A DNA stretch of 64,000 nt, taken from assembly GCA_035547915.1 (NCBI GenBank), contig DASZTS010000135.1, forward strand, positions 49,128 to 113,127, given 5' to 3'. The translations under genes and the position numbers were made by a program. Source of the stretch: DASSFG01 sp035547915. Lineage in GTDB: Bacteria; Planctomycetota; Planctomycetia; Pirellulales; JAICIG01. Below, piece by piece: positions 35,013 through 44,721 of this stretch (the stretch's first letter is position 1; every line of letters starts with the position of its first letter). Below the pieces are notes generated by a model. That model ran no database searches. It was not told the origin of the DNA and saw nothing but the letters and a program-made list of their open reading frames with translations.

Positions 35013-36326
35013 TTAATACCGGTAGAACTCCGGCTTGAACGGGCCTTCGACCGGCACGCCCAGGTAGTCTGCTTGCTTGGTGGTGAGCTTCGTCAGCTTC
35101 ACGCCCAACTTGTCGAGATGCAGCCGGGCGACTTCCTCGTCGAGCTTCTTGGGTAACACGTGCACTCCCAGCGGGAAATTGTCCGTTTCCTTCCAGAGGG
35201 CAATTTGCGCCAGGACCTGGTTCGAGAAGGAAGTCGACATGACGAATGACGGGTGCCCGTGGGCACACCCGAGATTCACGAGCCGGCCTTCTGCCAACAC
35301 GAGGATCGATCGGCCGTTGGAGAACGTGTACCGGTCGACCTGCGGTTTGATTTCCAACTTGCGCACGTTCTTCTGGCTGTTGAGCCAAGCCATGTCGATT
35401 TCAAGATCGAAGTGGCCGATGTTGCAGACGATCGCATCGTTGGGCATGACCTGCATGTGCTTGCCCAGGATCACGTCGCAGTTGCCCGTGGCAGTCACAA
35501 AGATATTGCCACGCGGCGCCGCATCGTCCATCGTCGTGACTTCGAAACCTTCCATCGCGGCCTGGAGCGCGTTGATGGGATCGACTTCGGTCACGATCAC
35601 GCGGGCCCCCAGCGAACGCATGGCATGGGCACACCCCTTGCCGACGTCGCCGTAGCCGCAGACGACCACGACCTTGCCGGCCACCATCACATCGGTGGCC
35701 CGCTTGATGCCGTCGGCCAACGATTCGCGGCAGCCCTAAAGGTTGTCGAATTTGCTCTTCGTCACCGAGTTATTGACGTTGATCGACGGTATCTTGAGCT
35801 CGCCGCGGGCATGCATCTGGTAGAGCCGAGCGACGCCGGTGGTCGTTTCCTCGGAGATCCCACGCACGCCGGTCAGCAGCTCCGGATACTTTTGGTGGAC
35901 CATCGCGGTCAGGTCGCCGCCGTCGTCGAGGATCATGTTCAAGGGCTGGCCGTCCGGGAAGAACAGCGTCTGTTCGATACACCAGTCGAACTCCTCCGCC
36001 GTCATCCCCTTCCAGGCATATACGGGGAAACCGGCCTTGGCGATGGCTGCCGCGGCATGGTCCTGGGTCGAGAAGATGTTGCAGCTACTCCAGGTCACCT
36101 CGGCTCCGAGCGCCTTGAGCGTCTCGATCAGCACGGCCGTCTGGATGGTCATGTGGAGACAGCCGGCGATGCGCGCTCCCTTGAGCGGCTGGGTGGCGCC
36201 GTACTTCTCTCGCAACGCCATCAAGCCCGGCATTTCGTTCTCGGCGAGCATGATTTCTTTGCGGCCCCAGTCGGCGAGCGACATGTCGGCCACCTTGTAC
36301 GGCAATCTGGTCTCCACTTGTGACAC
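35013..36326 (-). pseudogene. ahcY: Adenosylhomocysteinase, interrupted by an in-frame TAG
   Basis: A full-length S-adenosylhomocysteine hydrolase reading frame (437 codons before the stop) with a single in-frame TAG at 35736-35738. Before it lie the substrate-domain motifs, including GCLHMTIQTAVLIETL, the catalytic-region NIFSTQDHAAAAI and VNNSVTKSKFDNL. After it the same frame continues GCRESLADGIKRATD and the NAD-binding GYGDVGKG motif, to YYR at the end. In homologues the position is a conserved tyrosine (NLYGCRES), so TAC or TAT has become TAG. The GTG start at 36326 has AAGGAG seven bases upstream. The enzyme removes S-adenosylhomocysteine in the methyl cycle and is rarely dispensable, so a base-call error or recent mutation is likely. 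Confidence 0.9.
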
Positions 36327-36497
36327 AGCTTAACTCCTTAGCGAGATTAATGTTGGGTACGTTAGGATGCCTGCCGCAAATGGGCCCTGGATCCGCTTGT
36401 GTTCACAGATAATAGGTGTGCTTGCCCAGCTTGACAAGGGCGGGCCGATACGCTGAGGATGCGGCTCGTGGGACCATCCGCGTCCGATCAATAGGTA

Positions 36498-37187
36498 CTA
36501 CGACGACCGGGGCACATCCGGTTCGGACGCCAATTGACGCAGGGCCGATCGTGCGGCTGCGACGAATGCCTCGACCCTGCCTTTGTCCTTCACTCCTGGC
36601 CGTACCTCGACGCCGCTCGCGGTGTCCACTCCGTATGGCCTGGCGGCGGTGATCGCCTCGGCGACGTTACCGGGTGTAAGTCCGCCGGCCAGGATCAACG
36701 GCAAGCGAATGTTGGCATCGTGGAAACGACTAACTATGGTCCAGTCGGGCGACTGGCCTGTGCCACCATATTCTCCGTGCCGGTGAGCATCGACCAACAC
36801 CGCACACGGTAAGGCGTTGAGTTGACGACACCGTTCTAGGTACGCAAACCACCGCTGCCATCCATCAGCACCCAGGCGGAAAGCGCGGATCACCGACAGA
36901 CCCCCGAGTTCGGCCATCGCTTCGGGCGGTTCGTCTCCATGAAGCTGCACAAAGTCGAGCGCCAACGAACCGGCAAGTGCCCGAATCTCCGCGGCCGGTG
37001 CATTTACAAAGACGCCCACCTTTGCCACGTTTGGCGGCAGTCCATTGACGATGCTTCGCCCCCGCTGCTGATCCACGAATCGCGGGCTATGCGCGTAGAA
37101 GTTGAGACCAATCGCGTCGGCCCCCGCGCCCGCCGCGAGCGCGCCGTCCTCAGCCGTGGTGATCCCGCAGATTTTGATCCGGAACAT
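36498..37187 (-). CDS. trpF: Phosphoribosylanthranilate isomerase
   Basis: A 229-residue (beta/alpha)8 protein. The N-terminal RIKICGITTAEDGALAAGAG contains the catalytic cysteine motif KICGIT. FVQLHGDEPPE and the phosphate-binding ILAGGLTPGNV follow, with GVDTASGVE near the end. It catalyses the Amadori rearrangement in tryptophan synthesis. No other trp gene is nearby, as is common in planctomycetes where trp genes are scattered. Confidence 0.93.
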   Translation of the reverse strand: MFRIKICGITTAEDGALAAGAGADAIGLNFYAHSPRFVDQQRGRSIVNGLPPNVAKVGVFVNAPAAEIRALAGSLALDFVQLHGDEPPEAMAELGGLSVIRAFRLGADGWQRWFAYLERCRQLNALPCAVLVDAHRHGEYGGTGQSPDWTIVSRFHDANIRLPLILAGGLTPGNVAEAITAARPYGVDTASGVEVRPGVKDKGRVEAFVAAARSALRQLASEPDVPRSS

Positions 37188-37381
37188 GATTCAATCGTAT
37201 CCAGGAACATACCGGCGGTCCAAGGTGGAGCAACAATACGGATCGTCGATTGCCGATCGCTCCGGTGCCGATCTGGAGACCAAGAACGTTGAGTTCGCGT
37301 TGGGCTCAAGTTTCAACCTGCCGGAGTGCGATGTCGAATATCGGCCGATCGCGCCACCACCGCCGCAATTGCACCACGCCC

Positions 37382-38605
37382 ATGCGCAGGGAACACAAGA
37401 AGCTCGACCGGACACGATTCCGCCCTGCTGCGCTCGTAGCATCCGCGGCGGCAAGCCTGGCTGCGTTCGCGTTGAGCTTGATTCTGCTCACGCCGACGTC
37501 CGTCGATTACGGGCGTCTCGCCGCGGTAATCCGTGAACGTGGACTCTCGGACAGCGCCGACGCTGTGCAGCGCGAGCAGGCCATCGCCGAATTGCTCAAC
37601 TCCGAGCATCTCAAATCGGCCCTGCTAGAGGCTGATTTCGGGTCGCTCGATACGCTCGCCGACGAGGAGTCGGTCACGTTCATCGAGAACGTGCGCGAGC
37701 GATTGCGTGTCGACCTCGGCTCACCCGATAAGGCCGGGGTACATACGACCGTTTTGCGATGGACGGGCGATGAATCGAGCTTGGCCGCCACGCGATTGCT
37801 AAACGTCTTGGCCCGACGTCTGGCCGCTCGTTCGGCGGGCGGCGATGTCGCGCACTTCGAAGAATCGTATGAGGCGGCTCGGCAGCGAGCGAGGGATGCC
37901 TCGCAGGCCGTCGTCGAGGCACGCCACGAACTCGAATCGGTAGCCGCCGAGGCGAGCTCGGCTGGCACCCGATCGGCCAATATGCCAATTCCGCCACGCG
38001 AACATCGCGTGTCGCAGCCAGTTCCGGCGTCGCTGCCCGATCAAGAGGACTGGCAGCTCCTCGAGCAGCAGTTGGGCGACCTTGAACGCCGCCGGCAGAT
38101 GCTGGGCGATCGGCTCATGCCCGAGCATCCCGAGATGAGGGCCCTCGACGAAAAGATCGCGGCTTTGCGGGCCAGCGTCGGCAATCGTTCCGCACCCGTG
38201 CCCAGCTACCAAGCTCAAAGATCTTCGCCAGAACCTACTCTCGCTCCGGAGCGCCGCACGACGGACTACGACGCCCTTGGGACCCGGCTCGGAAAGCTGG
38301 GGCAAGAGTTACTGGTAGCTCAGGCGCAACTTGAATCGGCGGCCGAACAAGAACGTTCGAGCTGGCAGGCGCTCTGCACGGCAAAAACGAGGGCCGTGGC
38401 CGAAATCGAAACGGCTACCGTCGTGCGGGCCGCGACCATCGGAAGCTGGCAAAGATGGCTCGTTGCGGCGCTATGCGGTCTCATCTTCGGCGGGCTCGTT
38501 TTGGCAATTTGGCCTTCTCCACTGGCGACGTTCCGCACGGTGGAAGAAGTGCGTGCGGTGACCCACCTCCCCGTGGTGGTCGTGCCGCGCGGCTCGCTGA
38601 ATTGA
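37382..38605 (+). CDS. Wzz/GumC-like polysaccharide chain-length/export protein
   Basis: A 407-residue protein with one N-terminal helix (about residues 17-37) and one C-terminal helix (about 360-380, RWLVAALCGLIFGGLVLAIW), with a long charged, coiled-coil-rich region between them. The GDRLMPEHPEMRALDEKIAAL segment near residue 240 resembles the PxxP-less coiled-coil part of Wzz/GumC copolymerases. This topology fits polysaccharide copolymerase proteins acting in exopolysaccharide assembly. The ATG at 37382 was chosen because upstream residues are unlike any signal; no strong Shine-Dalgarno sequence is seen. The next two genes encode ATPase-like proteins of the same kind of system. Confidence 0.7.
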   Translation: MRREHKKLDRTRFRPAALVASAAASLAAFALSLILLTPTSVDYGRLAAVIRERGLSDSADAVQREQAIAELLNSEHLKSALLEADFGSLDTLADEESVTFIENVRERLRVDLGSPDKAGVHTTVLRWTGDESSLAATRLLNVLARRLAARSAGGDVAHFEESYEAARQRARDASQAVVEARHELESVAAEASSAGTRSANMPIPPREHRVSQPVPASLPDQEDWQLLEQQLGDLERRRQMLGDRLMPEHPEMRALDEKIAALRASVGNRSAPVPSYQAQRSSPEPTLAPERRTTDYDALGTRLGKLGQELLVAQAQLESAAEQERSSWQALCTAKTRAVAEIETATVVRAATIGSWQRWLVAALCGLIFGGLVLAIWPSPLATFRTVEEVRAVTHLPVVVVPRGSLN

Positions 38606-38711
38606 TGCTCCACATTGGAGCTTCCACCCAAAACGTGCCGATTGTAAGCAAAGTGCCGGCGCACCGTTGCGCCGCCAGCAAGGACCTCTTCCGGCCAGGC
38701 AGGATCGCAGC

Positions 38712-40328
38712 ATGTACGAGTCGTTCTTCCAGTTGAATCAACGTCCGTTCGCCGCTGCACCCCGCATCGATCGATATTTTCCGGGCGCGGCGATCGAGGC
38801 GGCACGGCAAGGGCTCGCGCGATCGATCGAGCGTGCGGACGGCGCCGGGCTTGTCATCGGTGCTGCCGGGACCGGCAAAACTCTCGTTTGCCACCTTTTG
38901 GCAGAGCAATTTCGCGGTCGGTTCGCCGTGGCGATGCTCTCCAACGGACACCTCGATACCCGTCGAGAACTGTTGCAGGCGATCTTGTTCGAGCTGGGCC
39001 TGCCCTATCGAAAATTGGAGGAAGGCGAGCTGCGGCTGTCGCTGATCGATCACATTGGCAACGAGCAGAACTCGCGCGAGGGCCTGTTGCTCATCGTGGA
39101 TGAAGCGCACACACTTCCGCCGCGACTCTTGGAAGAAGTGCGGCTGATCGCCAACTTGGTGCGCCACGGTCAGCCGCGCGTCCGGCTGGTACTCGTCGGC
39201 AACCCGGGCCTGGAAGAGTCGCTCGCCGATCCACAGTTGGCGGCGCTCAGTCAGCGCGTGGCGTCGCGCTCGTACTTGGATGATCTGGATCATGGCCAAA
39301 CGCAGCAGTATGTGCTCGCGCAGATGAAGGCCGTCGGCGGCGATGGTCGGCAGATCTTTACCCCCGATGCCCTCGAAGCCGTCTTTCGGGCGACGGGCGG
39401 CACGCCTCGGCTGATCAATCAGGTGTGCGACCATGCCCTGATGCTGGCCTTCGCGGGCGGGCGGCGGCAAATCGACCGACACGGAATCGAGGAAACGTGG
39501 TCCGATCTACAACAATTGCCAACGCCCTGGAGCGAATCGCGCCGCCAGGTGGGCGACGCCGCGGCGACGAATGGCTTCATTGAATTCGGTGACCTCGATG
39601 ACGAGTCGCGGACTTTGTCTGAGCCGGCTTTGGACGAAGCACTCTTTGCGCCGCCGGGCGAGATCGGCCCCGCCGCCGAGGCCACGCTATTGATCCACCA
39701 AATCGACGATCATCTCAGCGAACTGGCTCGAGATTTCACAGTCTCCATCTCATCGCATGGCGATCTGCCACCGACACTCGGAGCGTCCGACCCGTTCAAC
39801 GAGCGCTTCGACCAAGAGGAAGTGCTCGTCGACCGCTATTCGTCGCTCGAACTGAGCAACCTCGCGGACAACTTTCGCGTGGAAAGCGACGAAGGCCGGA
39901 CACTGGCTGCGTTGCTCGAAACCTTTGTACAAGACAGCATCCTGGAACCGTCTGTCTTGGCAAGCGCACAGCCTAAGGCGACCGATCTGCTTGTCGTTTC
40001 GACCGTCGCCGAACACGGCTGGTTTCAATCAACCACCGTCGATTCGGCTGGCGCCACGCGTCAGAGCGATGTATCGCCGGTCGACGCCGCGGCCCAAGGT
40101 GACCTCGATCGCGAAGAGGTTTACCGCGAGTCGGCCGAAGACGACTGGTCCGAGGCGCCCGCGGTGCCTTTGATGCGCGGCACGGCGCAGTCGCTCGCGG
40201 CCGACGAGGATTTGATGCTGGTCGAGGACGATCCGGGTCCTGAGATTCGCGTGCATCAGGCTCCCAAGGCGCGACACGTTCGCCGCCAGGAGTTCCGCCA
40301 GCTCTTCTCGTCACTTCGCCGTGGTTAA
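38712..40328 (+). CDS. ExeA/GspA-like AAA+ ATPase with acidic C-terminal region
   Basis: A 538-residue protein. The first ~280 residues are an ExeA-type AAA+ domain: MYESFFQLNQRPFAAAP at the start, Walker A GAAGTGKT (50-57), Walker B LLLIVDEAHTL (126-136) and GTPRLINQVCDHALMLAF in the lid region. The remaining ~250 residues are acidic, of low complexity and without a recognised domain. Such ATPases occur in type II secretion and, in other lineages, in exopolysaccharide (PEP-CTERM/XrtA-type) clusters beside chain-length proteins. That setting fits the Wzz-like gene just before it. Confidence 0.83.
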   Translation: MYESFFQLNQRPFAAAPRIDRYFPGAAIEAARQGLARSIERADGAGLVIGAAGTGKTLVCHLLAEQFRGRFAVAMLSNGHLDTRRELLQAILFELGLPYRKLEEGELRLSLIDHIGNEQNSREGLLLIVDEAHTLPPRLLEEVRLIANLVRHGQPRVRLVLVGNPGLEESLADPQLAALSQRVASRSYLDDLDHGQTQQYVLAQMKAVGGDGRQIFTPDALEAVFRATGGTPRLINQVCDHALMLAFAGGRRQIDRHGIEETWSDLQQLPTPWSESRRQVGDAAATNGFIEFGDLDDESRTLSEPALDEALFAPPGEIGPAAEATLLIHQIDDHLSELARDFTVSISSHGDLPPTLGASDPFNERFDQEEVLVDRYSSLELSNLADNFRVESDEGRTLAALLETFVQDSILEPSVLASAQPKATDLLVVSTVAEHGWFQSTTVDSAGATRQSDVSPVDAAAQGDLDREEVYRESAEDDWSEAPAVPLMRGTAQSLAADEDLMLVEDDPGPEIRVHQAPKARHVRRQEFRQLFSSLRRG

Positions 40329-40334
40329 CCTCGC

Positions 40335-41267
40335 ATGACGCCGCATAGCATCGACCAGCCTCAGGGTACAAATGCGCACCGGCCGATGAGCTTGCTGTTG
40401 CAGGCTTTGAAACAGATCGAATCGAAGCCGGCGACCGAGTCAGACTGCGAATTGCCGGTGATCAAGCCGATCGCGCCACCAGAGGTTGATTCGACGCACG
40501 AAACCCTCGCGGCCGATACGGCCGCCGAATCGCCGAGCGTTCCCGACAACAGTACGTTTCACCTCATCCGCCACTACCACGTGTCGGAGACGATGTCGGA
40601 AGTGGCGCTGGCCAACCCCGTTGACCTGCCATCGCTTCCCTCCACCTTGGAGGAGGTGAAGTTTTCCGGAGACGAACCAACGGCTAATGAGCGAGGTTGG
40701 TTCGTTCGCGGAGAGCGGAGCCGCTTGGCCGATGAAATCGTCGGCCTCTTGCCGGATGAATCGCGGGCCGTCGTGGCCATCTTGTCCGTGAACGGCGTCG
40801 CTGCCGCTCCGGTAGTACACGACGTGTGCGAAGGGCTTGCGGCGCGGAACGCCGGCGACGTGTTGGCCATTGCCGAGGTCGATGCCGACTCGTGGCAAGA
40901 CTGGCTGGAGAAGCCTACTTTCAAGGATGCTATCGCGGGCCGGGCGAAGTGGCGCGACACGCTGCTACGCGACCGGCACGATCGATACACGATGATGGCA
41001 CGGGGCGGACTGCCCGGGCGTGAAGCGGGTTCCCAACGTCGCCTATTGAAGCTCTGGGAAGAGATCGGCGAGCGATTCGCTTTCGTCGTGTTGGATGCGT
41101 CGGGGCACAATCCGGATGATATTTTGCCGGTCGTCGCGACTTGCGACGCCGCGTTCATCGCCGTTCGTTTGAACGAAACGAATCGTGGCGACACCGCACG
41201 GCTCGTCGACAAAGTCCGTCGTGCCGGGTGCCAGCCGTGCGGCTGCTTGGTCGCTGAGGCGTGCTAG
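40335..41267 (+). CDS. ParA/BY-kinase-like protein lacking the P-loop
   Basis: A 310-residue protein 6 bases after the ExeA-like gene. The N-terminal MSLLLQALKQIE motif (its ATG at 40386 is an alternative start) resembles leaders seen on secretion and exopolysaccharide proteins. From about residue 125 it follows the layout of CpsD/BY-kinase ATPases: VVAILSVNG at the usual Walker A strand, FAFVVLDASGHNPDDILPV at the Walker B strand, then AAFIAVRLNETNRGDTARLV. The glycine-lysine P-loop is missing (NGVAAAPVVHDV), so ATP hydrolysis is unlikely. It may be a structural or regulatory partner of the preceding two proteins. Family assignment is tentative. Confidence 0.62.
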   Translation: MTPHSIDQPQGTNAHRPMSLLLQALKQIESKPATESDCELPVIKPIAPPEVDSTHETLAADTAAESPSVPDNSTFHLIRHYHVSETMSEVALANPVDLPSLPSTLEEVKFSGDEPTANERGWFVRGERSRLADEIVGLLPDESRAVVAILSVNGVAAAPVVHDVCEGLAARNAGDVLAIAEVDADSWQDWLEKPTFKDAIAGRAKWRDTLLRDRHDRYTMMARGGLPGREAGSQRRLLKLWEEIGERFAFVVLDASGHNPDDILPVVATCDAAFIAVRLNETNRGDTARLVDKVRRAGCQPCGCLVAEAC

Positions 41268-41319
41268 GGGCTGCGTACGCGAGCGCAATGCCTGCCGCGT
41301 TCGAAGCACGGTCGCGTGC

Positions 41320-42627
41320 TCACGTTTGGTGGCAACCCCTTCGGCTGAACAACGCGTAGACGGCCGCAACGGCGAAAATGACAACGGCCGACGTGATAAA
41401 CATCGCGGGGTAGTCTGGCCAGCCGAACCGTCGGTACCAACGCAGCATCTCTCCTGCGGCCGGCATGCCCACCAGGTTGCCCAGGTCGAACATCGCGAGC
41501 ATGAGCGTCGTGCCCAAGCCACGATAGCGCAGCGGAAAGGCACCGCTGCCGCCCGCCACGGCGGCCGGAAACACAAAGGCGTGCGCGATGCCGATCAACA
41601 CGGCGGGAAAGGCAAACTGCCACTCTCGCTGCACGAGCAAGAAAGTCAGAATCCCGGTTGCCAGGCTGAGCAGGCCGCAAAGCAACATGGGTCTCACGCC
41701 CCAGCGTTGAGGCAACTGACGGATCAACATGCGTGTGGCGAAGGCGGTCGGCGCATAGATCCAGAAAAAGACCGCCAGGTTGGGTATGTGCAACTCCGCC
41801 GCATAGCGCGTGAGAAAAATAGTCGGCAAGGCGAGGCCGAAACCGGCTGCCGCACCGGCCCACAACAGCGCCCCGGGGTGGTAGCGCCGCAAAACAAGCA
41901 GCATGGGCGGCTGCCGCCGTTTCGGTCGAATGCCGTCGCTGCGGGTGGCGAACCAGGAGAATACAAAACCGGCCACGCCGATAAACGTTACGGCCACGAA
42001 CAGGTTTCGGATATGGCTCCCGTCGGCCGCGCGGTGGTTCAGCAAGCGGTCGCCGAGTTGAGTTCCGATCATCATGCCTATGAAGCCCGACGTGCCCAGC
42101 GTGCCGATGACTTCGGCCATGCGCGCAATCGGAGCTCGTCCCGAGATATAGGTGATCGAGGCCCCGAAGAAGCCCGCTACGCTCGTCTGATACAGCACCC
42201 GCAGGGCATAGACGAGGGGCCCGTGAACCGACGTTACAAAAAGGTGCCCCGCACAACTGGCGATGAACAGGGCCGACGACCAGAGCCAGATTCGACGCGG
42301 CCCGTAGGTGTCGATACCGCTGCCTTGGGCGAGACGCATCAGGAGGCTGCCGACCATGCCGGCGGCGACGATCCAGCCCAGGTCGACTTCGTCGCCGCCC
42401 AGGATCGAGACAAAGTCGCCGTAGCGATAGAGCAGGCTAACTGCCACCATCGTCGAGGTATTGGCGGCGTAGGTGAACCAGAAGGGCCGCCCGAATGCTG
42501 CCTCGCCCTCGGTATCCGCGAGCCGACGTGGGCGGACGCGCGCTGCCCTAGGTAAAGGCGCTTTAGCTGGGGCGGTGACAGGCGGGGGCATTGCAGCCGT
42601 GGGAAGGAGGGCTCCGGTTAAGGCCAT
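41320..42627 (-). CDS. MFS transporter
   Basis: A protein of about 435 residues with twelve hydrophobic segments typical of the major facilitator superfamily. The first helix starts about residue 50, after a Pro/Ala-rich cytoplasmic leader. The loop between helices 2 and 3 contains RLAQGSGIDTYGPRRIWLWS, a degenerate form of the MFS motif A, and GLGTTLMLAMFDLGNLVGMPAAG lies in the last third. The substrate is not predictable. The start is uncertain: ATG codons at 42627 and 42591 are both possible. It runs convergently with the preceding polysaccharide genes. Confidence 0.82.
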   Translation of the reverse strand: MALTGALLPTAAMPPPVTAPAKAPLPRAARVRPRRLADTEGEAAFGRPFWFTYAANTSTMVAVSLLYRYGDFVSILGGDEVDLGWIVAAGMVGSLLMRLAQGSGIDTYGPRRIWLWSSALFIASCAGHLFVTSVHGPLVYALRVLYQTSVAGFFGASITYISGRAPIARMAEVIGTLGTSGFIGMMIGTQLGDRLLNHRAADGSHIRNLFVAVTFIGVAGFVFSWFATRSDGIRPKRRQPPMLLVLRRYHPGALLWAGAAAGFGLALPTIFLTRYAAELHIPNLAVFFWIYAPTAFATRMLIRQLPQRWGVRPMLLCGLLSLATGILTFLLVQREWQFAFPAVLIGIAHAFVFPAAVAGGSGAFPLRYRGLGTTLMLAMFDLGNLVGMPAAGEMLRWYRRFGWPDYPAMFITSAVVIFAVAAVYALFSRRGCHQT

Positions 42628-42918
42628 TATACCGGGCGGGGCCAGCGCGGGCAGAGCAAGCTTTGGCCTCGCTGCCGGAAGGAGCATGGCGGGCCGATCG
42701 AGGTTCGCGCCGGGCGGACCCGCGTTGGCGTGGCGGGCCTAGCTGAGCAACGCTAGAATACGGCGGCTATGTGGTTGTCGTCGATCCGAAAACCGGCGGT
42801 TGGCGCAGACGGCAACACCGCAACCAGGTTTTTGGATCCGCATCACGGAGGCCACCAAGACGCCATTTTCGGCAAGCTGTGAAGATCACGCTCCGCTGAC
42901 CGTTTTTGGCAGCCTCTC

Positions 42919-43665
42919 ATGTCCTCCATGTCGAACGCTGAGAAAACGCTCGTTACGGTAGCGACCTACAATGAGATCGACAACCTGCCGCTACTGGTAG
43001 CCGAGATCTTTCAGCATGCGCCCGACGTCGACTTGCTGGTCGTCGACGATAACTCGCCTGATGGCACGGGACGCTGGTGCGATGAGCAAGCGGAGCGCGA
43101 CCCGCGCGTCCACTGTCTGCATCGCACGGGAAAACTCGGGTTGGGAACGGCCATCGTCGCTGCCATGCGCTATGCGATTGAGCATGGATATAAGCACTTG
43201 CTCAACATGGACGCCGACTTCAGCCATCATCCTCGGTACTTGCCCCAGATCGTCGCCGCGATGGATCCGCCCGACGGCCCGTCGGTCGACGTGATGATCG
43301 GCTCGCGCTATATTCCCGGCGGCGCTATCGAAGGCTGGCCGCTGAAGCGCCATCTGATGAGCCGCGGGGTGAATCTCTATGCGAGGTGGTTGCTCGGCCT
43401 CAAGCCCAAGGACTGTAGCGGCGGCTATCGTTGCTACCGCGTCGCGCGTCTGGCCCAAGTAGATTTCGCCGCGTTCCTCTCGCACGGTTACGCGTTTCAG
43501 GAAGAAATGCTTTGGCATTTGAAGCGCCTCGGCTGCCGTTGCGCGGAAACGCCTATCGTGTTCGTCGACCGTATCCGCGGCAGTTCGAAGATCAACTCGC
43601 GCGAAGCGGTCACCGCACTTTGGGTCATCCTGATGCTGGCCCGGCGAAACTGGTTGGGGCGATGA
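42919..43665 (+). CDS. Polyprenol-phosphate mannosyltransferase-like GT2 glycosyltransferase
   Basis: A 248-residue family-2 glycosyltransferase of the DPM1 type. Visible motifs are TVATYNEIDNLPLLVAEI at the start, DLLVVDDNSPDGTGRW (about residue 37), the metal-binding MDADFSHHP (about 95) and GSRYIPGGAIEGWP. There is no C-terminal membrane anchor, as in the short soluble DPM1/Dpm class. It transfers a hexose, often mannose, from a nucleotide sugar to a polyprenyl phosphate for wall or glycoprotein synthesis. ATG codons at 42919 and 42928 are both usable. Confidence 0.9.
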   Translation: MSSMSNAEKTLVTVATYNEIDNLPLLVAEIFQHAPDVDLLVVDDNSPDGTGRWCDEQAERDPRVHCLHRTGKLGLGTAIVAAMRYAIEHGYKHLLNMDADFSHHPRYLPQIVAAMDPPDGPSVDVMIGSRYIPGGAIEGWPLKRHLMSRGVNLYARWLLGLKPKDCSGGYRCYRVARLAQVDFAAFLSHGYAFQEEMLWHLKRLGCRCAETPIVFVDRIRGSSKINSREAVTALWVILMLARRNWLGR

Positions 43666-43737
43666 CTACCAAGGGCAAATCCGGTACGTGTCCGTGCGGT
43701 TGATCGCGCACGGCGGAAACTCACGGACCTTCTACCC

Positions 43738-44691
43738 ATGTGCATCCTTGTCACCGGCGGCGCAGGCTTCATCGGTAGCCATTTCATCGAGCATCTACTG
43801 CAAGCGCGCAACGAACCGATCGTTTGCCTCGACAACTACAATGACTTCTATGACCCGGCCATCAAACGGGCCAACGTGGCGACCTTGGCAACTTCCGGCC
43901 GAGTGACGCTGGTGGAAGCGGACTTCTGCGATGCCGCGGCCATGCTGAGACTGTTCGAGCAGCACGGTTTTTCGCACGTGATCCATCTGGGCGCCTATGC
44001 CGGCGTGCGGCCCAGTGTGGCAAATCCGTTCATCTATCAGCACACGAACGTCGGCGGCACGCTGGCGCTGCTCGAAGCTGCCCGGCGCCATCCCGTCCAA
44101 CGATTTCTGTTGATCTCATCGTCCACGGTTTACGGACATCCGGCACACGCGCCGTTCGTCGAAGATGCTCCCCTAGGCCGGCCGCTCAGTCCCTATGGAG
44201 CCAGCAAGCGGGCAGCCGAGATATTCGGCCTGACCTACTATCAGCTACACGCAGTGCCGGTCGTCTGCCTGCGGCCGTTCAGCGTGTATGGTCCGCGGCT
44301 GCGGCCCGACCTGGCACTCTCGATCTGGACGAAGGCGATCATGACGGGAGCAAGCTTGCCGCTCTTCGGTGATGGGCAGGTGCGGCGCGACTTTACGCAT
44401 ATAAGCGATCTTTGCGCGGGCCTGCTGGCGGCCTTGGAGCGGCCCCAAGTGGTGGGTGAGGCGATCAACCTCGGCCACGACCAACCGATTGCCTTGACCG
44501 AAGTGATCGCCGCCCTTCAGAGTGCCACGGGAACTAAGGCGGTGATCGACCGGCAGCCCGAAAAACCCGGTGAAATGCCGGTGACGCATGCCGATTTGTC
44601 GAAGGCTCGCCGTTTGCTCGGCTACGAACCGCGCGTGCCGTTCAAAGATGGCCTAGGCGACTTTGTCGCTTGGTATCGGCGACAGATGTAA
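43738..44691 (+). CDS. NAD-dependent nucleotide-sugar epimerase, UDP-glucuronate 4-epimerase-like
   Basis: A 317-residue extended short-chain dehydrogenase/reductase. TGGAGFIGSHF (6-16) binds NAD, YGASK (about 152-156) holds the catalytic Tyr/Lys and SSSTVYG the catalytic Ser/Thr. CLDNYNDFYDP and LGAYAGVRPSVANP are phrases shared with UDP-glucuronate/UDP-galacturonate 4-epimerases, as is LPLFGDGQVRRDFTHISD. It most likely supplies a uronic-acid nucleotide sugar for envelope polysaccharide, consistent with neighbouring glycosyltransferase and Wzz-like genes. The substrate is inferred. Confidence 0.87.
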   Translation: MCILVTGGAGFIGSHFIEHLLQARNEPIVCLDNYNDFYDPAIKRANVATLATSGRVTLVEADFCDAAAMLRLFEQHGFSHVIHLGAYAGVRPSVANPFIYQHTNVGGTLALLEAARRHPVQRFLLISSSTVYGHPAHAPFVEDAPLGRPLSPYGASKRAAEIFGLTYYQLHAVPVVCLRPFSVYGPRLRPDLALSIWTKAIMTGASLPLFGDGQVRRDFTHISDLCAGLLAALERPQVVGEAINLGHDQPIALTEVIAALQSATGTKAVIDRQPEKPGEMPVTHADLSKARRLLGYEPRVPFKDGLGDFVAWYRRQM

Positions 44692-44721
44692 GTCGCATTC
44701 ATCCCGTCCAATTTCTGGACG

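Noticed and set aside
35736..35738. TAG as pyrrolysine or a reassigned codon
   Set aside because: TAG is the stop codon of several intact genes in the window and the aligned residue is a plain conserved tyrosine.
36327..36497. Possible SAH or SAM riboswitch before ahcY
   Set aside because: No recognisable conserved core or pairing was found in the leader; only a good Shine-Dalgarno sequence is present.
41185..42555. 456-codon open frame on the + strand
   Set aside because: Antisense to the MFS transporter, which has twelve hydrophobic helices; the frame is charged and low complexity.
42628..42918. Short open frames between the MFS and glycosyltransferase genes
   Set aside because: A 37-codon ATG frame near 42770 has no family resemblance or Shine-Dalgarno sequence; nothing supportable was found in this gap.
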